Shown: positions 1 through 9,677, counted from the first letter of the stretch. The stretch is DNA of 64,000 nucleotides from Sporosarcina ureae (GCF_002101375.1 NZ_CP015207.1:1-64000), one strand, 5' to 3'. Notes: generated by a model not told the origin, from the sequence alone. Numbers and translations: made by a program.

Positions 1-1170
1 ATGACAAAAGAAGAACAAACGGGAGAAGTAGAATTGACTCTTGAAGAAGCAAAAGCAGCTATTATTGAAGCAGGTAAAAAAACAGGTGAACTAACACTAG
101 AGGATGTAACAGAGAAACTGGCATCCTTTGAAATGGAACCAGAACAATTTGAAGAGTTTTTAGATCAGATTGAAGCGCAAGAAATCGAAATGGATAGAAA
201 AGAAGAAGTTGATCCCAAGGCTGAAAAAGAAGAGCAATTCGACTTAAATGATTTAAGTGTACCACCTGGCGTCAGAATCAACGATCCAGTCCGTATGTAT
301 TTAAAGGAAATTGGACGGGTGGATTTATTGACAGGTAAAGAAGAGGTAGAATTGGCGATTCGGATTATTGATGGTTTAGCTGCTGAAGCTGAGCTTGAGG
401 AAACAGGAAAAATGACACCTAAAATAGAGACAACTATTATTCGTGGTGAGAATGCCAAGAAGAAATTGGCTGAAGCGAACTTACGTTTAGTTGTCAGTAT
501 CGCAAAACGCTATGTCGGTCGCGGTATGCTATTCCTAGATTTGATTCAAGAAGGAAATATGGGCCTAATTAAAGCCGTTGAGAAATTTGACCATACGAAA
601 GGCTTTAAATTCAGTACGTACGCAACTTGGTGGATCCGTCAGGCAATCACACGCGCAATTGCGGATCAGGCACGTACCATCCGAATTCCTGTGCATATGG
701 TGGAAACGATCAATAAATTGATTCGTGTTCAGCGTCAATTGCTTCAAGATCTAGGACGAGAGCCTTCCCCTGAAGAAATCGGAGAAGAAATGGACTTGAC
801 TCCAGAAAAAGTTCGTGAAATCTTGAAGATTGCCCAAGAGCCGGTATCATTGGAAACACCAATTGGTGAAGAAGACGACTCCCATCTTGGCGATTTCATT
901 GAAGACTCAGAAGCACAGTCTCCTTCAGACCATGCAGCTTATGAATTGTTAAAGGAACAACTTGAAGATGTTTTAGATACGTTAACAGATCGTGAAGAAA
1001 TTGTATTACGTTTACGTTTTGGTCTAGATGATGGCCGCACACGTACGCTTGAAGAAGTGGGCAAAGTATTTGGTGTTACGCGTGAGCGTATTCGTCAGAT
1101 CGAAGCAAAAGCACTTAGAAAGTTACGCCACCCATCACGCAGCAAACGACTCAAAGACTTCTTAGAATAA
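1..1170 (+). CDS. rpoD: RNA polymerase primary sigma factor SigA/RpoD
   Basis: Housekeeping sigma factor that directs core RNA polymerase to -35/-10 promoters. The 389-residue protein has an acidic N-terminal region 1.1, a region 1.2 with [13 protein letters not shown] near residue 95, region 2 from about 158 ([20 protein letters not shown], then the [10 protein letters not shown] helix), region 3 around 250-310, and region 4 with the [20 protein letters not shown] helix-turn-helix at the C-terminus. The window begins exactly at the ATG; the N-terminus lines up with B. subtilis SigA as I remember it, so this is probably the true start, but its ribosome binding site lies outside. About 20 extra residues sit near 125-150, before region 2.1. 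A terminator follows immediately. Confidence 0.97.
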   Translation: MTKEEQTGEVELTLEEAKAAIIEAGKKTGELTLEDVTEKLASFEMEPEQFEEFLDQIEAQEIEMDRKEEVDPKAEKEEQFDLNDLSVPPGVRINDPVRMYLKEIGRVDLLTGKEEVELAIRIIDGLAAEAELEETGKMTPKIETTIIRGENAKKKLAEANLRLVVSIAKRYVGRGMLFLDLIQEGNMGLIKAVEKFDHTKGFKFSTYATWWIRQAITRAIADQARTIRIPVHMVETINKLIRVQRQLLQDLGREPSPEEIGEEMDLTPEKVREILKIAQEPVSLETPIGEEDDSHLGDFIEDSEAQSPSDHAAYELLKEQLEDVLDTLTDREEIVLRLRFGLDDGRTRTLEEVGKVFGVTRERIRQIEAKALRKLRHPSRSKRLKDFLE

Positions 1171-1175
1171 TAGGT

Positions 1176-1206
1176 GCATCGGCTGGAAATAGCCGATGCT
1201 TTTTAT
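1176..1206 (+). terminator. Intrinsic terminator after rpoD
   Basis: Nine-base perfect stem (GCATCGGCT / AGCCGATGC) with a six-base loop, followed by TTTTTATT. Confidence 0.9.
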
Positions 1207-1250
1207 TCTTTATTTTAAAAAAGAAGATTGATACTATTGGAGGAGAAAGG

Positions 1251-1817
1251 ATGGCTATAGATAAGAAACAGATCATCATTTCTGAAATCCGATATTGGAA
1301 AGCCAATAAACTTCTTCCCGAACATTATTGCGATTTTCTAATTACTTTGTATGCGCAAGGGGAAGATCCCGATGAAGTGGCAGAGAAAGAATCTTCCACA
1401 CTTCAAAGTGAACGCAGAAAGTTACGAGCCAAACAATTTATGATTTTGCTTATTAGCTTATTGCTTGCAGGTATAGCATCAGTGGCTATGTTTGTACTAA
1501 CGGAATATCCAATCGCTACATTGATTATTGCGACTGGATTGGCTATAATTTTCCTAACGTTCGTGTCAGGAAAAACGTTCATTAAGAAAGGTTTTGCACC
1601 ATTTCTCTACATATCGATGGCTTTTCTTTTATTGATGATGTCATTGAAGATTTGGACTACATTTTTCGATGGGGACACGACATTATTAATCGGACTCCTC
1701 GTGTTGAATTGCGGTTTGTGGTTATTTACTGGAAGAGTATTAAAGTTACTATACTTCACTATTTCAGGCTCACTAGGTCTATTGACAGTAGTCGCATTTT
1801 TAATATTATCTATATAA
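1251..1817 (+). CDS. Hypothetical multi-pass membrane protein
   Basis: I do not recognise a named family. The 188-residue protein has a hydrophilic N-terminal part of about 60 residues (ISEIRYWKANKLLPEHYCDF, then a charged helical stretch), followed by roughly six hydrophobic segments from residue 63 to the end. It is probably an integral membrane protein with a cytosolic N-terminus. The N-terminal helical motif resembles the short segment found ahead of DUF2157-type membrane domains, but the match is weak. The start is supported by GGAGGAGAAAGG just upstream. It sits alone between two terminators, so it is likely transcribed as a single gene. Confidence 0.75.
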   Translation: MAIDKKQIIISEIRYWKANKLLPEHYCDFLITLYAQGEDPDEVAEKESSTLQSERRKLRAKQFMILLISLLLAGIASVAMFVLTEYPIATLIIATGLAIIFLTFVSGKTFIKKGFAPFLYISMAFLLLMMSLKIWTTFFDGDTTLLIGLLVLNCGLWLFTGRVLKLLYFTISGSLGLLTVVAFLILSI

Positions 1818-1818
1818 C

Positions 1819-1853
1819 CGGACGGAATGTGTTGCTACATTCCGTCCGTTTTC
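1819..1853 (+). terminator. Intrinsic terminator
   Basis: Twelve-base perfect stem (CGGACGGAATGT / ACATTCCGTCCG), six-base loop, then TTTTCT. Confidence 0.9.
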
Positions 1854-1922
1854 TATATACTGTCATGTAAGGGCTTACAAATTCATTGGAAATAGATTCG
1901 TATAAGTGCAGAGAGGATGTTC

Positions 1923-3065
1923 ATGATGAACTTCGATTTAACTCAAGAACAGCATATGGTGAAAAAACTAATGAGAGATTTTGCGAATGAGGAAGTAGCG
2001 CCAGGTGCAGTAGATCGTGATCGCTCAGGAAAGTTCCCAGTGGAGATTTTTAAAAAGCTCTCAGAAATGGGCATGATGGGCTTACCATTTCCCGAGAAAT
2101 ATGGTGGAGGTGGAGCAGACACGATCACATTTGCAATTGTTACGGAAGAATTAAGCCGTGCATGTGCCTCAACGGGCATTACGTATTCCGCTCATATTTC
2201 ACTAGGTGGTGCACCTCTAAACTTATTTGGAACGGAAAAGCAAAAACAGAAGTACTTAACGCCAATCTGTGCCGGCGAATCATTGGGTGCTTTCGGTTTG
2301 ACAGAGCCAAATGCTGGATCTGACGCTGGCGGAACAGAGACGTCTGCTGTGCTTTCTGACGGTCAGTATACGATCAACGGCACAAAGGTCTATATTACCA
2401 ATGCAAGCTACGCTAAACATCTAGCATTGACTGCTGTGACGGGGCGTGCAGAGGGTAAGAAAGAGATTAGCGCAATCGTCGTACCGACCGATTCAAAAGG
2501 CTTCAAAATTATGGATAACTATGAAAAGATGGGCTTGCATGCTTCCAATACAACAGAATTATTGCTTGAAGATGTAGTAGTTCCGGAAGAGAATCTACTT
2601 GGCGAGAGTGGTAAAGGATTCCAGCAATTCCTTGTAACGCTTGACGGGGGTCGAATCGGTATCGGTGCTATGGCAGTAGGTATTGCACAGGCAGCTTACG
2701 AGCGAGCTTTGAAGTATTCAAAAGAACGTAAACAATTTGGGAAGACGTTATCTTCTTTCCAAATTACACAATTTAAACTCGCTGATATGGCGATGAAGAT
2801 TGAACTTGCACGAACTATGGTTTATAAAGCGGCATGGTTGAAAGACCAAGGCAGAAAGTTTACAAAAGAAGCCTCGATGTGTAAATTATATGCTTCAGAA
2901 ATTGCGATGGAAGTTGCCAATGAAGCAATCCAGATCCATGGAGGCTATGGCTATATGCGTGAATATGAAGTCGAACGTTATTTACGAGATGCCAAGCTTC
3001 TTGAAATTGGAGAAGGTACTTCAGAAGTACAGCGGATGGTCATCGCTAGACAACTAGGTTGCTAA
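1923..3065 (+). CDS. Acyl-CoA dehydrogenase (short-chain type)
   Basis: FAD-dependent enzyme that introduces the 2,3 double bond into acyl-CoA and passes electrons to ETF; it acts in fatty-acid or branched-chain amino-acid breakdown. About 380 residues, the usual length. The N-terminal helical domain is followed by the FAD/substrate signature FGLTEPNAGSDAGG, the C-terminal helical bundle has ALKYSKERKQFGK, and the catalytic glutamate lies in IGEGTSEVQRM near the end. Several in-frame ATGs cluster at 1917, 1923 and 1926; AGAGAGG ends at 1916, so 1923 or 1926 gives correct spacing. It stands alone between rpoD and cccA, with no ETF or thiolase nearby, so the physiological substrate cannot be set from context. 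Confidence 0.93.
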   Translation: MMNFDLTQEQHMVKKLMRDFANEEVAPGAVDRDRSGKFPVEIFKKLSEMGMMGLPFPEKYGGGGADTITFAIVTEELSRACASTGITYSAHISLGGAPLNLFGTEKQKQKYLTPICAGESLGAFGLTEPNAGSDAGGTETSAVLSDGQYTINGTKVYITNASYAKHLALTAVTGRAEGKKEISAIVVPTDSKGFKIMDNYEKMGLHASNTTELLLEDVVVPEENLLGESGKGFQQFLVTLDGGRIGIGAMAVGIAQAAYERALKYSKERKQFGKTLSSFQITQFKLADMAMKIELARTMVYKAAWLKDQGRKFTKEASMCKLYASEIAMEVANEAIQIHGGYGYMREYEVERYLRDAKLLEIGEGTSEVQRMVIARQLGC

Positions 3066-3132
3066 CCTCGAATTATGGCGATTCTGTCACAAAAGACGAA
3101 AAGTCACTCAATAACGCTTTCAGTTTTCTTAT

Positions 3133-3169
3133 AGATACAGTACAATGTTAAGTGTATACTGTATCTTTT
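3133..3169 (+). terminator. Intrinsic terminator after acyl-CoA dehydrogenase
   Basis: Ten-base perfect inverted repeat (AGATACAGTA / TACTGTATCT) with a 14-base loop followed by a T run. The long loop leaves open that it is instead an operator for the next gene. Confidence 0.6.
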
Positions 3170-3202
3170 ACAGAATAGATTCTGGTGAAGGAGGGTAATC
3201 CA

Positions 3203-3580
3203 ATGAATAAAAATCCTGTTGTACCATTTTTTCTAATTTTCGCACTCGGAATTGGACTGATTTTCTTCATGTCGCTTTATGGTCTAGATCAAAAAGAGGA
3301 AATTGCTGGAGCTAACGAAGAAGGCACTGAGCAAGGAACTGAAGAAGAAAGTGCAAACACTGGCGAATTTGATGCAGAAGCAGTTGCTCAGCAGAAGTGT
3401 ATTAGTTGTCACGGTGACGGCTTGACTGGCGGAATGGGGCCAGCTTTAAATAGCTCACTTGACGCAAAAGTAGCACATGATGCAATCAAAAACGGTGTTG
3501 CTGGAACTGCAATGCCAGCTGGACTAGTTCCTGATGAGAACATAGATGAAATGGTTGATTACATTTTATCATTAGACTGA
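3203..3580 (+). CDS. cccA: Membrane-anchored cytochrome c550
   Basis: Small c-type cytochrome that carries electrons on the outer face of the membrane. The protein has 125 residues: an N-terminal uncleaved hydrophobic anchor (about residues 7-25), a low-complexity Glu/Gly/Thr linker, then one haem c domain with the CISCH haem-binding motif near residue 69, and a distal methionine candidate in GTAMPAG. Length and layout match B. subtilis CccA (about 120 residues), which also follows rpoD. ATG 3203 was chosen over an in-frame GTG at 3185 because AAGGAGGG at 3188-3195 is correctly spaced only for 3203. Monocistronic, with terminators on both sides. Confidence 0.93.
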   Translation: MNKNPVVPFFLIFALGIGLIFFMSLYGLDQKEEIAGANEEGTEQGTEEESANTGEFDAEAVAQQKCISCHGDGLTGGMGPALNSSLDAKVAHDAIKNGVAGTAMPAGLVPDENIDEMVDYILSLD

Positions 3581-3595
3581 TTGTCTACTTAATTT

Positions 3596-3640
3596 AAAGA
3601 GCCAGTAAGCCGGAGTAACTCTCGGTTTACTGGCTCTTTT
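3596..3640 (+). terminator. Intrinsic terminator after cccA
   Basis: Long inverted repeat around GAGCCAGTAA / TTACTGGCTC, ending in TTTT. Confidence 0.85.
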
Positions 3641-3697
3641 GCATTGCATGAAATGAGTGGCGATTATACAATAGATAAGAATGAAAGGCGGGGAAAG

Positions 3698-4405
3698 ATG
3701 AATACCAACCAATTATCGGAACGTCTGGCGATGGTGGCCAGTTTTGTTCCGAATCATACTGTGCTTGCGGATATTGGTAGTGATCATGCCTATCTACCAT
3801 GCTATTTGATGAACAAAGGCAAGATACGTAAGGCCATTGCAGGAGAAGTAGTGAAAGGTCCCTTTGAAGCAGCGACACGCAATGTAGATCTTCATGGCTT
3901 TGCGGACCGTATTGAAGTGCGTCTAGCAAACGGTTTACAAGCGATAGAAGATGCAGATAACGTCGAAACCGTAACGATCGCAGGAATGGGTGGTACATTG
4001 ATAACATCCATCCTAGAAGCAGGTAAGGATCGTCTGAAGTATGTACAGCGAATCATTGTACAACCCAATTTGCACGCGATTGCGATTCGAGAGTGGGCCG
4101 TAGCGAATGGTTTTTGCATCATAGACGAAGAGATTTTGCAAGAAGATAGTAAAATTTATGAAGTTCTAGTGTTAGAAAAAGGAACGGCTGATTATTCGAA
4201 AACGGATTTACTCGTTGGTCCAGTTTTACGACGTAAATTATCTTCTGTGTTTCGAGCGAAGTGGGAGCGGGAAATGCTAGAATGGCAACGGGTCATAAAA
4301 GCTCTTGATCATGCAGAACAATCAGAAGAAATTAAACGAAAAAGAGCAAACATACAAGAAAATATAGAATTAGTCGGGAAGGTGTTAGCACATGAAGAAA
4401 AGTAA
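3698..4405 (+). CDS. trmK: tRNA (adenine(22)-N1)-methyltransferase
   Basis: SAM-dependent enzyme that methylates A22 in the D-loop of certain tRNAs. About 235 residues with a Rossmann methyltransferase core: the SAM-binding segment VLADIGSDHAYLP near residue 22, a downstream acidic loop, and the family motif TIAGMGGTLITSIL near residue 90. The C-terminal third is a charged helical coiled coil (roughly 185-230), as in YqfN of B. subtilis. An in-frame upstream ATG at 3644 lies just after the terminator and lacks a good ribosome site; ATG 3698 follows AAAGGCGGGG. It overlaps the next gene by 14 bases, as expected for a translationally coupled trmK-yqfO pair. Confidence 0.92.
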   Translation: MNTNQLSERLAMVASFVPNHTVLADIGSDHAYLPCYLMNKGKIRKAIAGEVVKGPFEAATRNVDLHGFADRIEVRLANGLQAIEDADNVETVTIAGMGGTLITSILEAGKDRLKYVQRIIVQPNLHAIAIREWAVANGFCIIDEEILQEDSKIYEVLVLEKGTADYSKTDLLVGPVLRRKLSSVFRAKWEREMLEWQRVIKALDHAEQSEEIKRKRANIQENIELVGKVLAHEEK

Positions 4406-5513
4406 TGGACATCAGATCATTGAACTATTTGAAAAGTGGTCACCGAAGCGACTTGCATTTGAAGGGGATCCAATCGGACTGCACATCGGTCAATTGAATC
4501 GTTCCGTAGATAAAGTTCTTGTTACGCTTGACGTCAACGAACAAGTGATTGATGAAGCAATTGAAAATGGGGCAACTCTAGTGATTGCACACCACCCGCC
4601 ATTGTTCCGTCCTGTTAAATCTATTATGACTGATACACCACAAGGGAAAATGATTGAGAAATGTATCAAGCATAATATTGCAGTCTACGCTGCTCATACC
4701 AATCTTGATATTGCAGCAGGTGGTGTCAATGATATGTTAGCGGAACGTCTCGGCATACAAGAAACGGAGCCGATCGATATTACAAACTCTGAACATTTGA
4801 TGAAACTAGCGGTATTCTGTCCGTTGGAAGATGCTGATGCATTACGTCGGAAATTGGCAACTGCAGGAGCGGGTGCGATTGGTGATTATCGGGCATGCAG
4901 TTTTAGCTCACAAGGCACCGGACGATTCACACCGGTAGCTGGAGCGAATCCGACAATCGGTGAGATAGGCGAGCCGACGCTCGTAGACGAGGAGCGAATT
5001 GAAGTCGTTTTTGCGGAAAGTCAGCAAGTTACAGTCATCAAAGCAATGTTTGCCGCGCATCCTTATGAAGAACCAGCATTTGATATAGTTAAAATGCAGC
5101 AAAAAACGAATGAGCAAGGGATTGGGCGTATCGGACAAATCGCAGAAGAGATGACGCTGAAGGAATTTGCACAACATGTAAAAGACGTATTCGAAGTTCC
5201 TGCATTACGTTTCGTAGGTGATCCGGAGAGGAAAATTCATAAAGTGGCAGTTCTTGGCGGTGACGGAAATAAATATATTACGGCTGCAAAGAGAAAAGGA
5301 GCCGATGTATTAGTGACAGGGGATATGTATTATCACGTCGCGCAAGACGCGCAGGCACTCGATCTCGCCATTGTAGATCCTGGTCATAATATCGAAAAAA
5401 TTATGATTGCTGGTGTTGCGAATAAAATGACAAATCTTTGTAAAGAAAATAAATTACCTGTTGAATTTATTGAATCCAAAGTCATTACAGAGCCTTTTCA
5501 ATTCCTATCGTAA
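4392..5513 (+). CDS. yqfO: Nif3-like dinuclear metal-center hexameric protein (YqfO)
   Basis: Member of the Nif3/DUF34 family, toroidal hexamers binding two metal ions per subunit; reported links are to metal homeostasis and GTP cyclohydrolase I, but the reaction is not settled. The protein has 373 residues with the two conserved halves: IAHHPPLFRP near residue 62 and AAHTNLDIAAGGVND near residue 98 supply metal ligands, and VTGDMYYHVAQDAQ with the DPGHNIEK segment supplies the C-terminal ligands. Between them (about 125-260) lies the PII/CutA-like insertion typical of the long Bacillus-type proteins. It overlaps trmK by 14 bases and ends at a terminator. Confidence 0.92.
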   Translation: MKKSNGHQIIELFEKWSPKRLAFEGDPIGLHIGQLNRSVDKVLVTLDVNEQVIDEAIENGATLVIAHHPPLFRPVKSIMTDTPQGKMIEKCIKHNIAVYAAHTNLDIAAGGVNDMLAERLGIQETEPIDITNSEHLMKLAVFCPLEDADALRRKLATAGAGAIGDYRACSFSSQGTGRFTPVAGANPTIGEIGEPTLVDEERIEVVFAESQQVTVIKAMFAAHPYEEPAFDIVKMQQKTNEQGIGRIGQIAEEMTLKEFAQHVKDVFEVPALRFVGDPERKIHKVAVLGGDGNKYITAAKRKGADVLVTGDMYYHVAQDAQALDLAIVDPGHNIEKIMIAGVANKMTNLCKENKLPVEFIESKVITEPFQFLS

Positions 5514-5516
5514 ACA

Positions 5517-5545
5517 AAACCGTCGAGCGTACTCGACGGTTTTTC
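5517..5545. terminator. Bidirectional terminator between yqfO and ispH
   Basis: Perfect hairpin ACCGTCGAG / CTCGACGGT flanked by A-rich sequence on the left and T-rich on the right; it can end both converging transcripts. Confidence 0.88.
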
Positions 5546-5551
5546 CTATAT

Positions 5552-6517
5552 TTATGGTTCGATCCGGATCACAGGAGTCGGGTTTTTGACTTTCGGCAAG
5601 ATTTTCTCAAGCTTAAACTTTCTTTCCGGATGATGTGTTGTAGGATCTTCTTGATCAAATTCGTTTAGGAACGCTATAACTTCTCTAACGATTATTGTAG
5701 GTGTAGAAGCACCTGCTGTGACCGCTACTGTCTCAATGTCCATTAACCATGCTGGATCGATTTCTGAGACGTCTGAGACCCGGTAGGAAGGTGTGTTTGC
5801 GATTTCTACAGATACTTGTGTTAAACGGTTGGAGTTATTACTTTTTGGATCCCCAACAACAATTAGCAACTCTGCCTCACCGGCTTGTTCTGCTACAGCT
5901 TCTTGGCGAACTTGTGTAGCCAGGCAAATTTCTTGATGAACTTCGATATGTGGGAATTTACGTTCCAACTCTTCCATGAGATGTGCAACATCCCATTGAC
6001 TCATCGTTGTTTGATTCGTAACCAATAGTTTGTCATTGGTAATCTCTAGATTATCAATGTCTTCAAGACGTTCAATTAAATGAACAGAATCGGGGGCTAC
6101 ACCGATCGCGCCTTCAGGTTCCGGGTGGTGCTTCTTGCCGATATAAAGAATGTCATAGCCTTCAGCTACTTTTTCTTCAATTAAGTCGTGTGTAACGGAA
6201 ACGTCAGGACATGTGGCATCGATTGCGACCAGCCCTTTTTCTTTCGCTAATTGGCGAACTTCAGGTGAAACACCATGTGCCGTATAGATAACCGTTCCCT
6301 TATCTACTTTACGTAAAATTTCCAGACGGTTTTCACCATCCAACGTAATGATCCCATCTTCTTCAAACGCATCTGTAACGTGTTTGTTGTGAACGATCAT
6401 GCCTAATATATAAATGGGTCTCGGCAGGGTAGGATCTAGCGCAGCATTCCTCGCAATGACCATCGCATCAACTACACCATAACAATAACCTCTTGGTGAT
6501 ATTTTGAGTACTTTCAT
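5552..6517 (-). CDS. ispH: 4-hydroxy-3-methylbut-2-enyl diphosphate reductase
   Basis: Last enzyme of the MEP pathway; an iron-sulfur enzyme that converts HMBPP to IPP and DMAPP. The 321-residue protein carries the cluster cysteines in PRGYCYGV (about residue 12), DATCPDV (about 103) and [12 protein letters not shown] (about 197), plus the substrate-binding [16 protein letters not shown] and NQTTMSQWD segments. The C-terminal [11 protein letters not shown] motif and GASTPTIIV are also present. It is read toward yqfO and ends at a shared terminator. ispG, the preceding enzyme in the pathway, is encoded separately at 12633-13760. Confidence 0.96.
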   Translation of the reverse strand: MKVLKISPRGYCYGVVDAMVIARNAALDPTLPRPIYILGMIVHNKHVTDAFEEDGIITLDGENRLEILRKVDKGTVIYTAHGVSPEVRQLAKEKGLVAIDATCPDVSVTHDLIEEKVAEGYDILYIGKKHHPEPEGAIGVAPDSVHLIERLEDIDNLEITNDKLLVTNQTTMSQWDVAHLMEELERKFPHIEVHQEICLATQVRQEAVAEQAGEAELLIVVGDPKSNNSNRLTQVSVEIANTPSYRVSDVSEIDPAWLMDIETVAVTAGASTPTIIVREVIAFLNEFDQEDPTTHHPERKFKLEKILPKVKNPTPVIRIEP

Positions 6518-6586
6518 TTATTCCACTCCACTCCTCTACTAACTTCTCTTTCATTATAGCGGAGATTCGTGAACGATTCAAAGAGT

Positions 6587-7036
6587 TCAGAAGGGAGGTT
6601 GGAAAATTCGCGGTATAGATGGCTGATTAGTGGCTTGGGAAGATGTAGGACTAGGTGTTTGCGGGCCACTTGGACGTGGAGCAGAAGAGACTGACGGCGC
6701 GTCCGGCATAGATTGTACCCCTTTATATAATCTCCACATAGCAGGTAAGTTTTGGACAAGTGGTGCAAACTGCTGAACTAATGGTGCAAATTGTTGGGCG
6801 GTATTAAAAAACCGATTGGCGGTTTGCATGTATTGATCAGCCCGTGAAGGACCGGTTTCTTGCATGCCTGCTTGCTGTTGAGGAGCACCGCCGCGCATTT
6901 CCCGGGGACCTCTGGGATTACCTTGCATGCCTTGGGGAAAGGGCATGGGCGCTCTGTGTTGAATAGGCGGAGTGTCAGGTGTCATCCTAGGCTGAGGCGG
7001 CTGATTGCTGAACGGATAAAATGATTGATATCTCAT
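6587..7036 (-). CDS. yqfQ: YqfQ/VrrA-like Pro/Gln-rich protein
   Basis: The first 75 residues are low complexity, rich in Pro, Gln, Met and Gly; a central amphipathic stretch (TANRFFNTAQQFAPLVQQFA, then LVQNLPAMWRLYKG) is the conserved core of the YqfQ/VrrA family; the tail is Ser/Pro/Gln-rich. In B. anthracis the homologue vrrA carries a variable-number repeat in the same Pro/Gln region. No enzymatic function is known; a spore-related role is only suspected. ATG 7036 is preferred over GTG 7039 by its spacing from AAAGGAG. The gene lies between ispH and cshB, the same neighbourhood as in B. subtilis. Confidence 0.8.
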   Translation of the reverse strand: MRYQSFYPFSNQPPQPRMTPDTPPIQHRAPMPFPQGMQGNPRGPREMRGGAPQQQAGMQETGPSRADQYMQTANRFFNTAQQFAPLVQQFAPLVQNLPAMWRLYKGVQSMPDAPSVSSAPRPSGPQTPSPTSSQATNQPSIPRIFQPPF

Positions 7037-7142
7037 CACGAACTCCTTTCTGATTTTTTAGTTTCCCCTATATCCTATGCGAAAAAAACCACTGATGGCA
7101 CCGAATCATGGTACAATAAGAATTATCTAGAGGAGGAACGAT

Positions 7143-8438
7143 ATGTCTAAATTTACTGATTACCAATTCAAACCATTTTTGAGGGAAGCTATTCAAAAAT
7201 TAGGGTTTGAAGAACCAACACCGATTCAAAAAGAAATGATTCCATTGATCATGAAAAATACAAGTGCAATCGGACAAGCCCATACAGGAACAGGAAAATC
7301 CCATAGTTTTCTAATTCCACTTGTTGAAAAACTCAAACCGGAGCGCGACGAACTGCAGACGGTTATTACAGCACCTACACGTGAATTAGCAGTTCAGCTT
7401 CATGATGAATTGAAAAAGTTAATCGAAGGAACGGATATTAAAAGTGCAATCTTGATTGGCGGTACAGATAAAAAACGCTCTGCTGAACGATTGAAGAGCA
7501 CACCGCACATCATCGTCGGTACACCAGGACGTATCCAAGATATGTCGGAAACCGGCGCATTACCGATCCACACGGCTACTCAGCTTGTCATTGATGAGGC
7601 GGATCTTGCGTTTGATATGGGCTTCATTGAAGACATTGATAAGTTTGCTTCCAGAATGCCGGAAAAGATTAGCATGTATGTATTTTCTGCAACGATTCCT
7701 GAAAAACTAAAGCCATTCTTGGCGAAGTATATGAACTCACCTGTTCACGTGCGGATGGATGATAAGAAACCATTGACGGAGAATATGCATTATTCATTAG
7801 TTCCTGTCAGAAGTATGGATAAAAATAAGAAATTACTACACGTGATGGATGCTCTTCAGCCGTATCTTGCAATTATCTTCACGAACACTAAGCAAAACGC
7901 TGATCGTCTCGCTACTTATTTAGCGGAGCATGGGCATAAGCCTGGTAAAATCCATGGTGATTTAACGCCTCGTGAACGTACACGTGTTATGAAGCAAGTG
8001 CGCGATCTAGAATACCAATACATCGTGGCGACTGATTTGGCAGCAAGAGGGATCGATATTCCTGGTGTCAGTCACGTCATCAACTTCGAGTTACCAGATG
8101 ATCTGGAATTCTTCGTTCACCGCGTAGGACGTACAGCACGTGCAGGCATGCAAGGTCATGCGATTACATTGTATGAACCGTCTGATGAAGATGCAATTAA
8201 TCAAATTGAAAAGCTTGGTATTCCTTTCGTTCACGAAGATGTCAAAAATGGCGAATGGATTGAAGTGAAAGAGCGTCAAGCGCGTAAGAAACGTGTACGT
8301 GAAGTAGATGAAATTGATAAAAAAGCAGATTCTTATATTCGCAAACCAGATAAAGTGAAGCCAGGCTATAAGAAGAAGATGGCAGAACAAAAAGAAAACT
8401 TTAAAAAGAGACAAAGGAGAATAAAGAAGAAATCATGA
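7143..8438 (+). CDS. cshB: DEAD-box ATP-dependent RNA helicase CshB
   Basis: RNA helicase involved in RNA remodelling and cold adaptation. The 431-residue protein has the Q motif [15 protein letters not shown], motif I AHTGTGKS, motif Ia APTRELAVQ, motif [11 protein letters not shown], motif III FSATIPE, and the helicase C-terminal domain with [13 protein letters not shown] and [10 protein letters not shown]. The C-terminal 70 residues are strongly basic (runs of Lys/Arg), typical of CshB and likely RNA-binding. GAGGAGG sits just before the ATG. The stop codon overlaps the nfo start (ATGA), giving a coupled cshB-nfo pair as in B. subtilis yqfR-yqfS. Confidence 0.95.
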   Translation: MSKFTDYQFKPFLREAIQKLGFEEPTPIQKEMIPLIMKNTSAIGQAHTGTGKSHSFLIPLVEKLKPERDELQTVITAPTRELAVQLHDELKKLIEGTDIKSAILIGGTDKKRSAERLKSTPHIIVGTPGRIQDMSETGALPIHTATQLVIDEADLAFDMGFIEDIDKFASRMPEKISMYVFSATIPEKLKPFLAKYMNSPVHVRMDDKKPLTENMHYSLVPVRSMDKNKKLLHVMDALQPYLAIIFTNTKQNADRLATYLAEHGHKPGKIHGDLTPRERTRVMKQVRDLEYQYIVATDLAARGIDIPGVSHVINFELPDDLEFFVHRVGRTARAGMQGHAITLYEPSDEDAINQIEKLGIPFVHEDVKNGEWIEVKERQARKKRVREVDEIDKKADSYIRKPDKVKPGYKKKMAEQKENFKKRQRRIKKKS

Positions 8439-9337
8439 CACAAAATGATATCCTTCTAGGTTCTCACGTATCCATGAGTGGTAAAAAGATGCTGCTTGGC
8501 TCAAGTGAAGAGGCTCTTAGTTATGGAGCCAATACATTCATGATCTATACGGGAGCACCTCAGAACACACGACGTAAACCAATTGAAGAATTGAATATCG
8601 AAAGTGGTACACAGAGTATGGAGGCAAACGGTCAATCTAATCTCGTCATCCATGCACCGTATATTATCAATCTTGCGAATACCACCAAGCCTGAAACGTT
8701 CCGCCTAGGTGTAGACTTTTTGCAACAGGAAATCCAACGCACTGAAGCGCTTGGTGCCAACCAAATAGTCCTTCATCCAGGAGCGCATGTGGGTGCAGGA
8801 ACAGAAACAGGTATCGAAAAAATTATTGAAGGCTTGAATGAAGTGTTATCTGAAGACGCAAATGTTCGCATCGCACTTGAAACGATGGCCGGTAAAGGAA
8901 CAGAGTGTGGGAGAAGTTTTGACGAAATTGCCAAGATCATCGACGGCGTGAAGTATAACGAACGATTATCCGTTTGTTTTGATACATGCCACGTCCATGA
9001 TGCAGGCTATGATATTGTTAATGACTTCTCAGGCGTCTTGGAGCAATTTAACAGCATAATCGGATTAGACCGAATTTCGGTCATTCATGTGAACGACAGT
9101 AAGAACATTTGTGGCGCTGGAAAAGACCGCCACGAAAATATCGGCATGGGACATATCGGTTTCGAACCGTTGGCTTATATCGTTCATCATCAGGTGTTTA
9201 AAGACATTCCAAAAATTTTGGAAACGCCATTCATCGGGACGGATAAAGCGAATAAAAAAGCACCGTATGCGGTGGAAATTGAAATGTTAAAAAACCATCA
9301 ATTTACTCCTGCTCGATTGGAAGAATTGCATAACTGA
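8435..9337 (+). CDS. nfo: Endonuclease IV (AP endonuclease)
   Basis: Zinc-dependent TIM-barrel apurinic/apyrimidinic endonuclease used in base excision repair, including repair of spore DNA. 300 residues. Metal-ligand signatures are visible: [12 protein letters not shown] near residue 70, [10 protein letters not shown] near 110, [14 protein letters not shown] near 147, [13 protein letters not shown] near 180, IHVNDSK near 215, and [12 protein letters not shown] followed by LETPFIG near 265. Length and motifs match the family. It starts inside the cshB stop codon and ends at a strong hairpin. Confidence 0.96.
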   Translation: MTQNDILLGSHVSMSGKKMLLGSSEEALSYGANTFMIYTGAPQNTRRKPIEELNIESGTQSMEANGQSNLVIHAPYIINLANTTKPETFRLGVDFLQQEIQRTEALGANQIVLHPGAHVGAGTETGIEKIIEGLNEVLSEDANVRIALETMAGKGTECGRSFDEIAKIIDGVKYNERLSVCFDTCHVHDAGYDIVNDFSGVLEQFNSIIGLDRISVIHVNDSKNICGAGKDRHENIGMGHIGFEPLAYIVHHQVFKDIPKILETPFIGTDKANKKAPYAVEIEMLKNHQFTPARLEELHN

Positions 9338-9344
9338 AAAATCT

Positions 9345-9373
9345 AAGCGTTGCGCAGCCGCAACGCTTTTTCT
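9345..9373 (+). terminator. Intrinsic terminator after nfo
   Basis: Ten-base stem AAGCGTTGCG / CGCAACGCTT, four-base loop, T run. It abuts the stop of the converging gene and may serve both. Confidence 0.9.
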
Positions 9374-9620
9374 ATTGTAATTTATAGTGCTCCAAATACA
9401 GCATGGTTTTCTCATATCCAATGATCATAGTGATTTTTTCGATAAATACGGACGGAATCCCTGTAAATAGCCAAGTGAATGAAACTTCATCCAGTAAAGG
9501 ACGTAACTGCCTCACTTCTTTAGTAGATAACTCTACACCATAACTTGCCGCGTAACGTACAGCTTCCTGATCAGGCAATTGTTTAATTTCCTGAATTAAC
9601 TGAAGTAAATCCATCTTCAT
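9372..9620 (-). CDS. yqfT: YqfT-like DUF2624 protein
   Basis: Small helical protein of 82 residues with no known activity. Its sequence (helical start with LIQEIKQLPDQEAV, then LSTKEVRQLRPLL and a hydrophobic middle) fits DUF2624, represented by YqfT at the same position in B. subtilis between nfo and the zinc operon. The family name rests on memory of that protein. ATG 9620 was chosen because AAAGG ends five bases upstream; TTG 9623 is too close. It is divergent from znuC, so the two promoters share the 90-base gap. Confidence 0.65.
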   Translation of the reverse strand: MKMDLLQLIQEIKQLPDQEAVRYAASYGVELSTKEVRQLRPLLDEVSFTWLFTGIPSVFIEKITMIIGYEKTMLYLEHYKLQ

Positions 9621-9637
9621 CAATTCCTTTCAATTGG

Positions 9638-9666
9638 TTGTATCCCTCCACGTCTTACTATATAAT
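9638..9666 (+). promoter_or_regulatory. SigA-type promoter of znuC-znuB-zur
   Basis: TTGTAT (9638-9643), a 17-base spacer and a perfect TATAAT (9661-9666). The zinc operator starts 12 bases downstream of the -10 box, over the expected transcription start. Confidence 0.8.
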
Positions 9667-9677
9667 TCATAAAGTAA

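Noticed and set aside
6514..6768. Minus-strand open frame between ispH and yqfQ
   Set aside because: Mostly overlaps the end of yqfQ in another frame and has no family resemblance.
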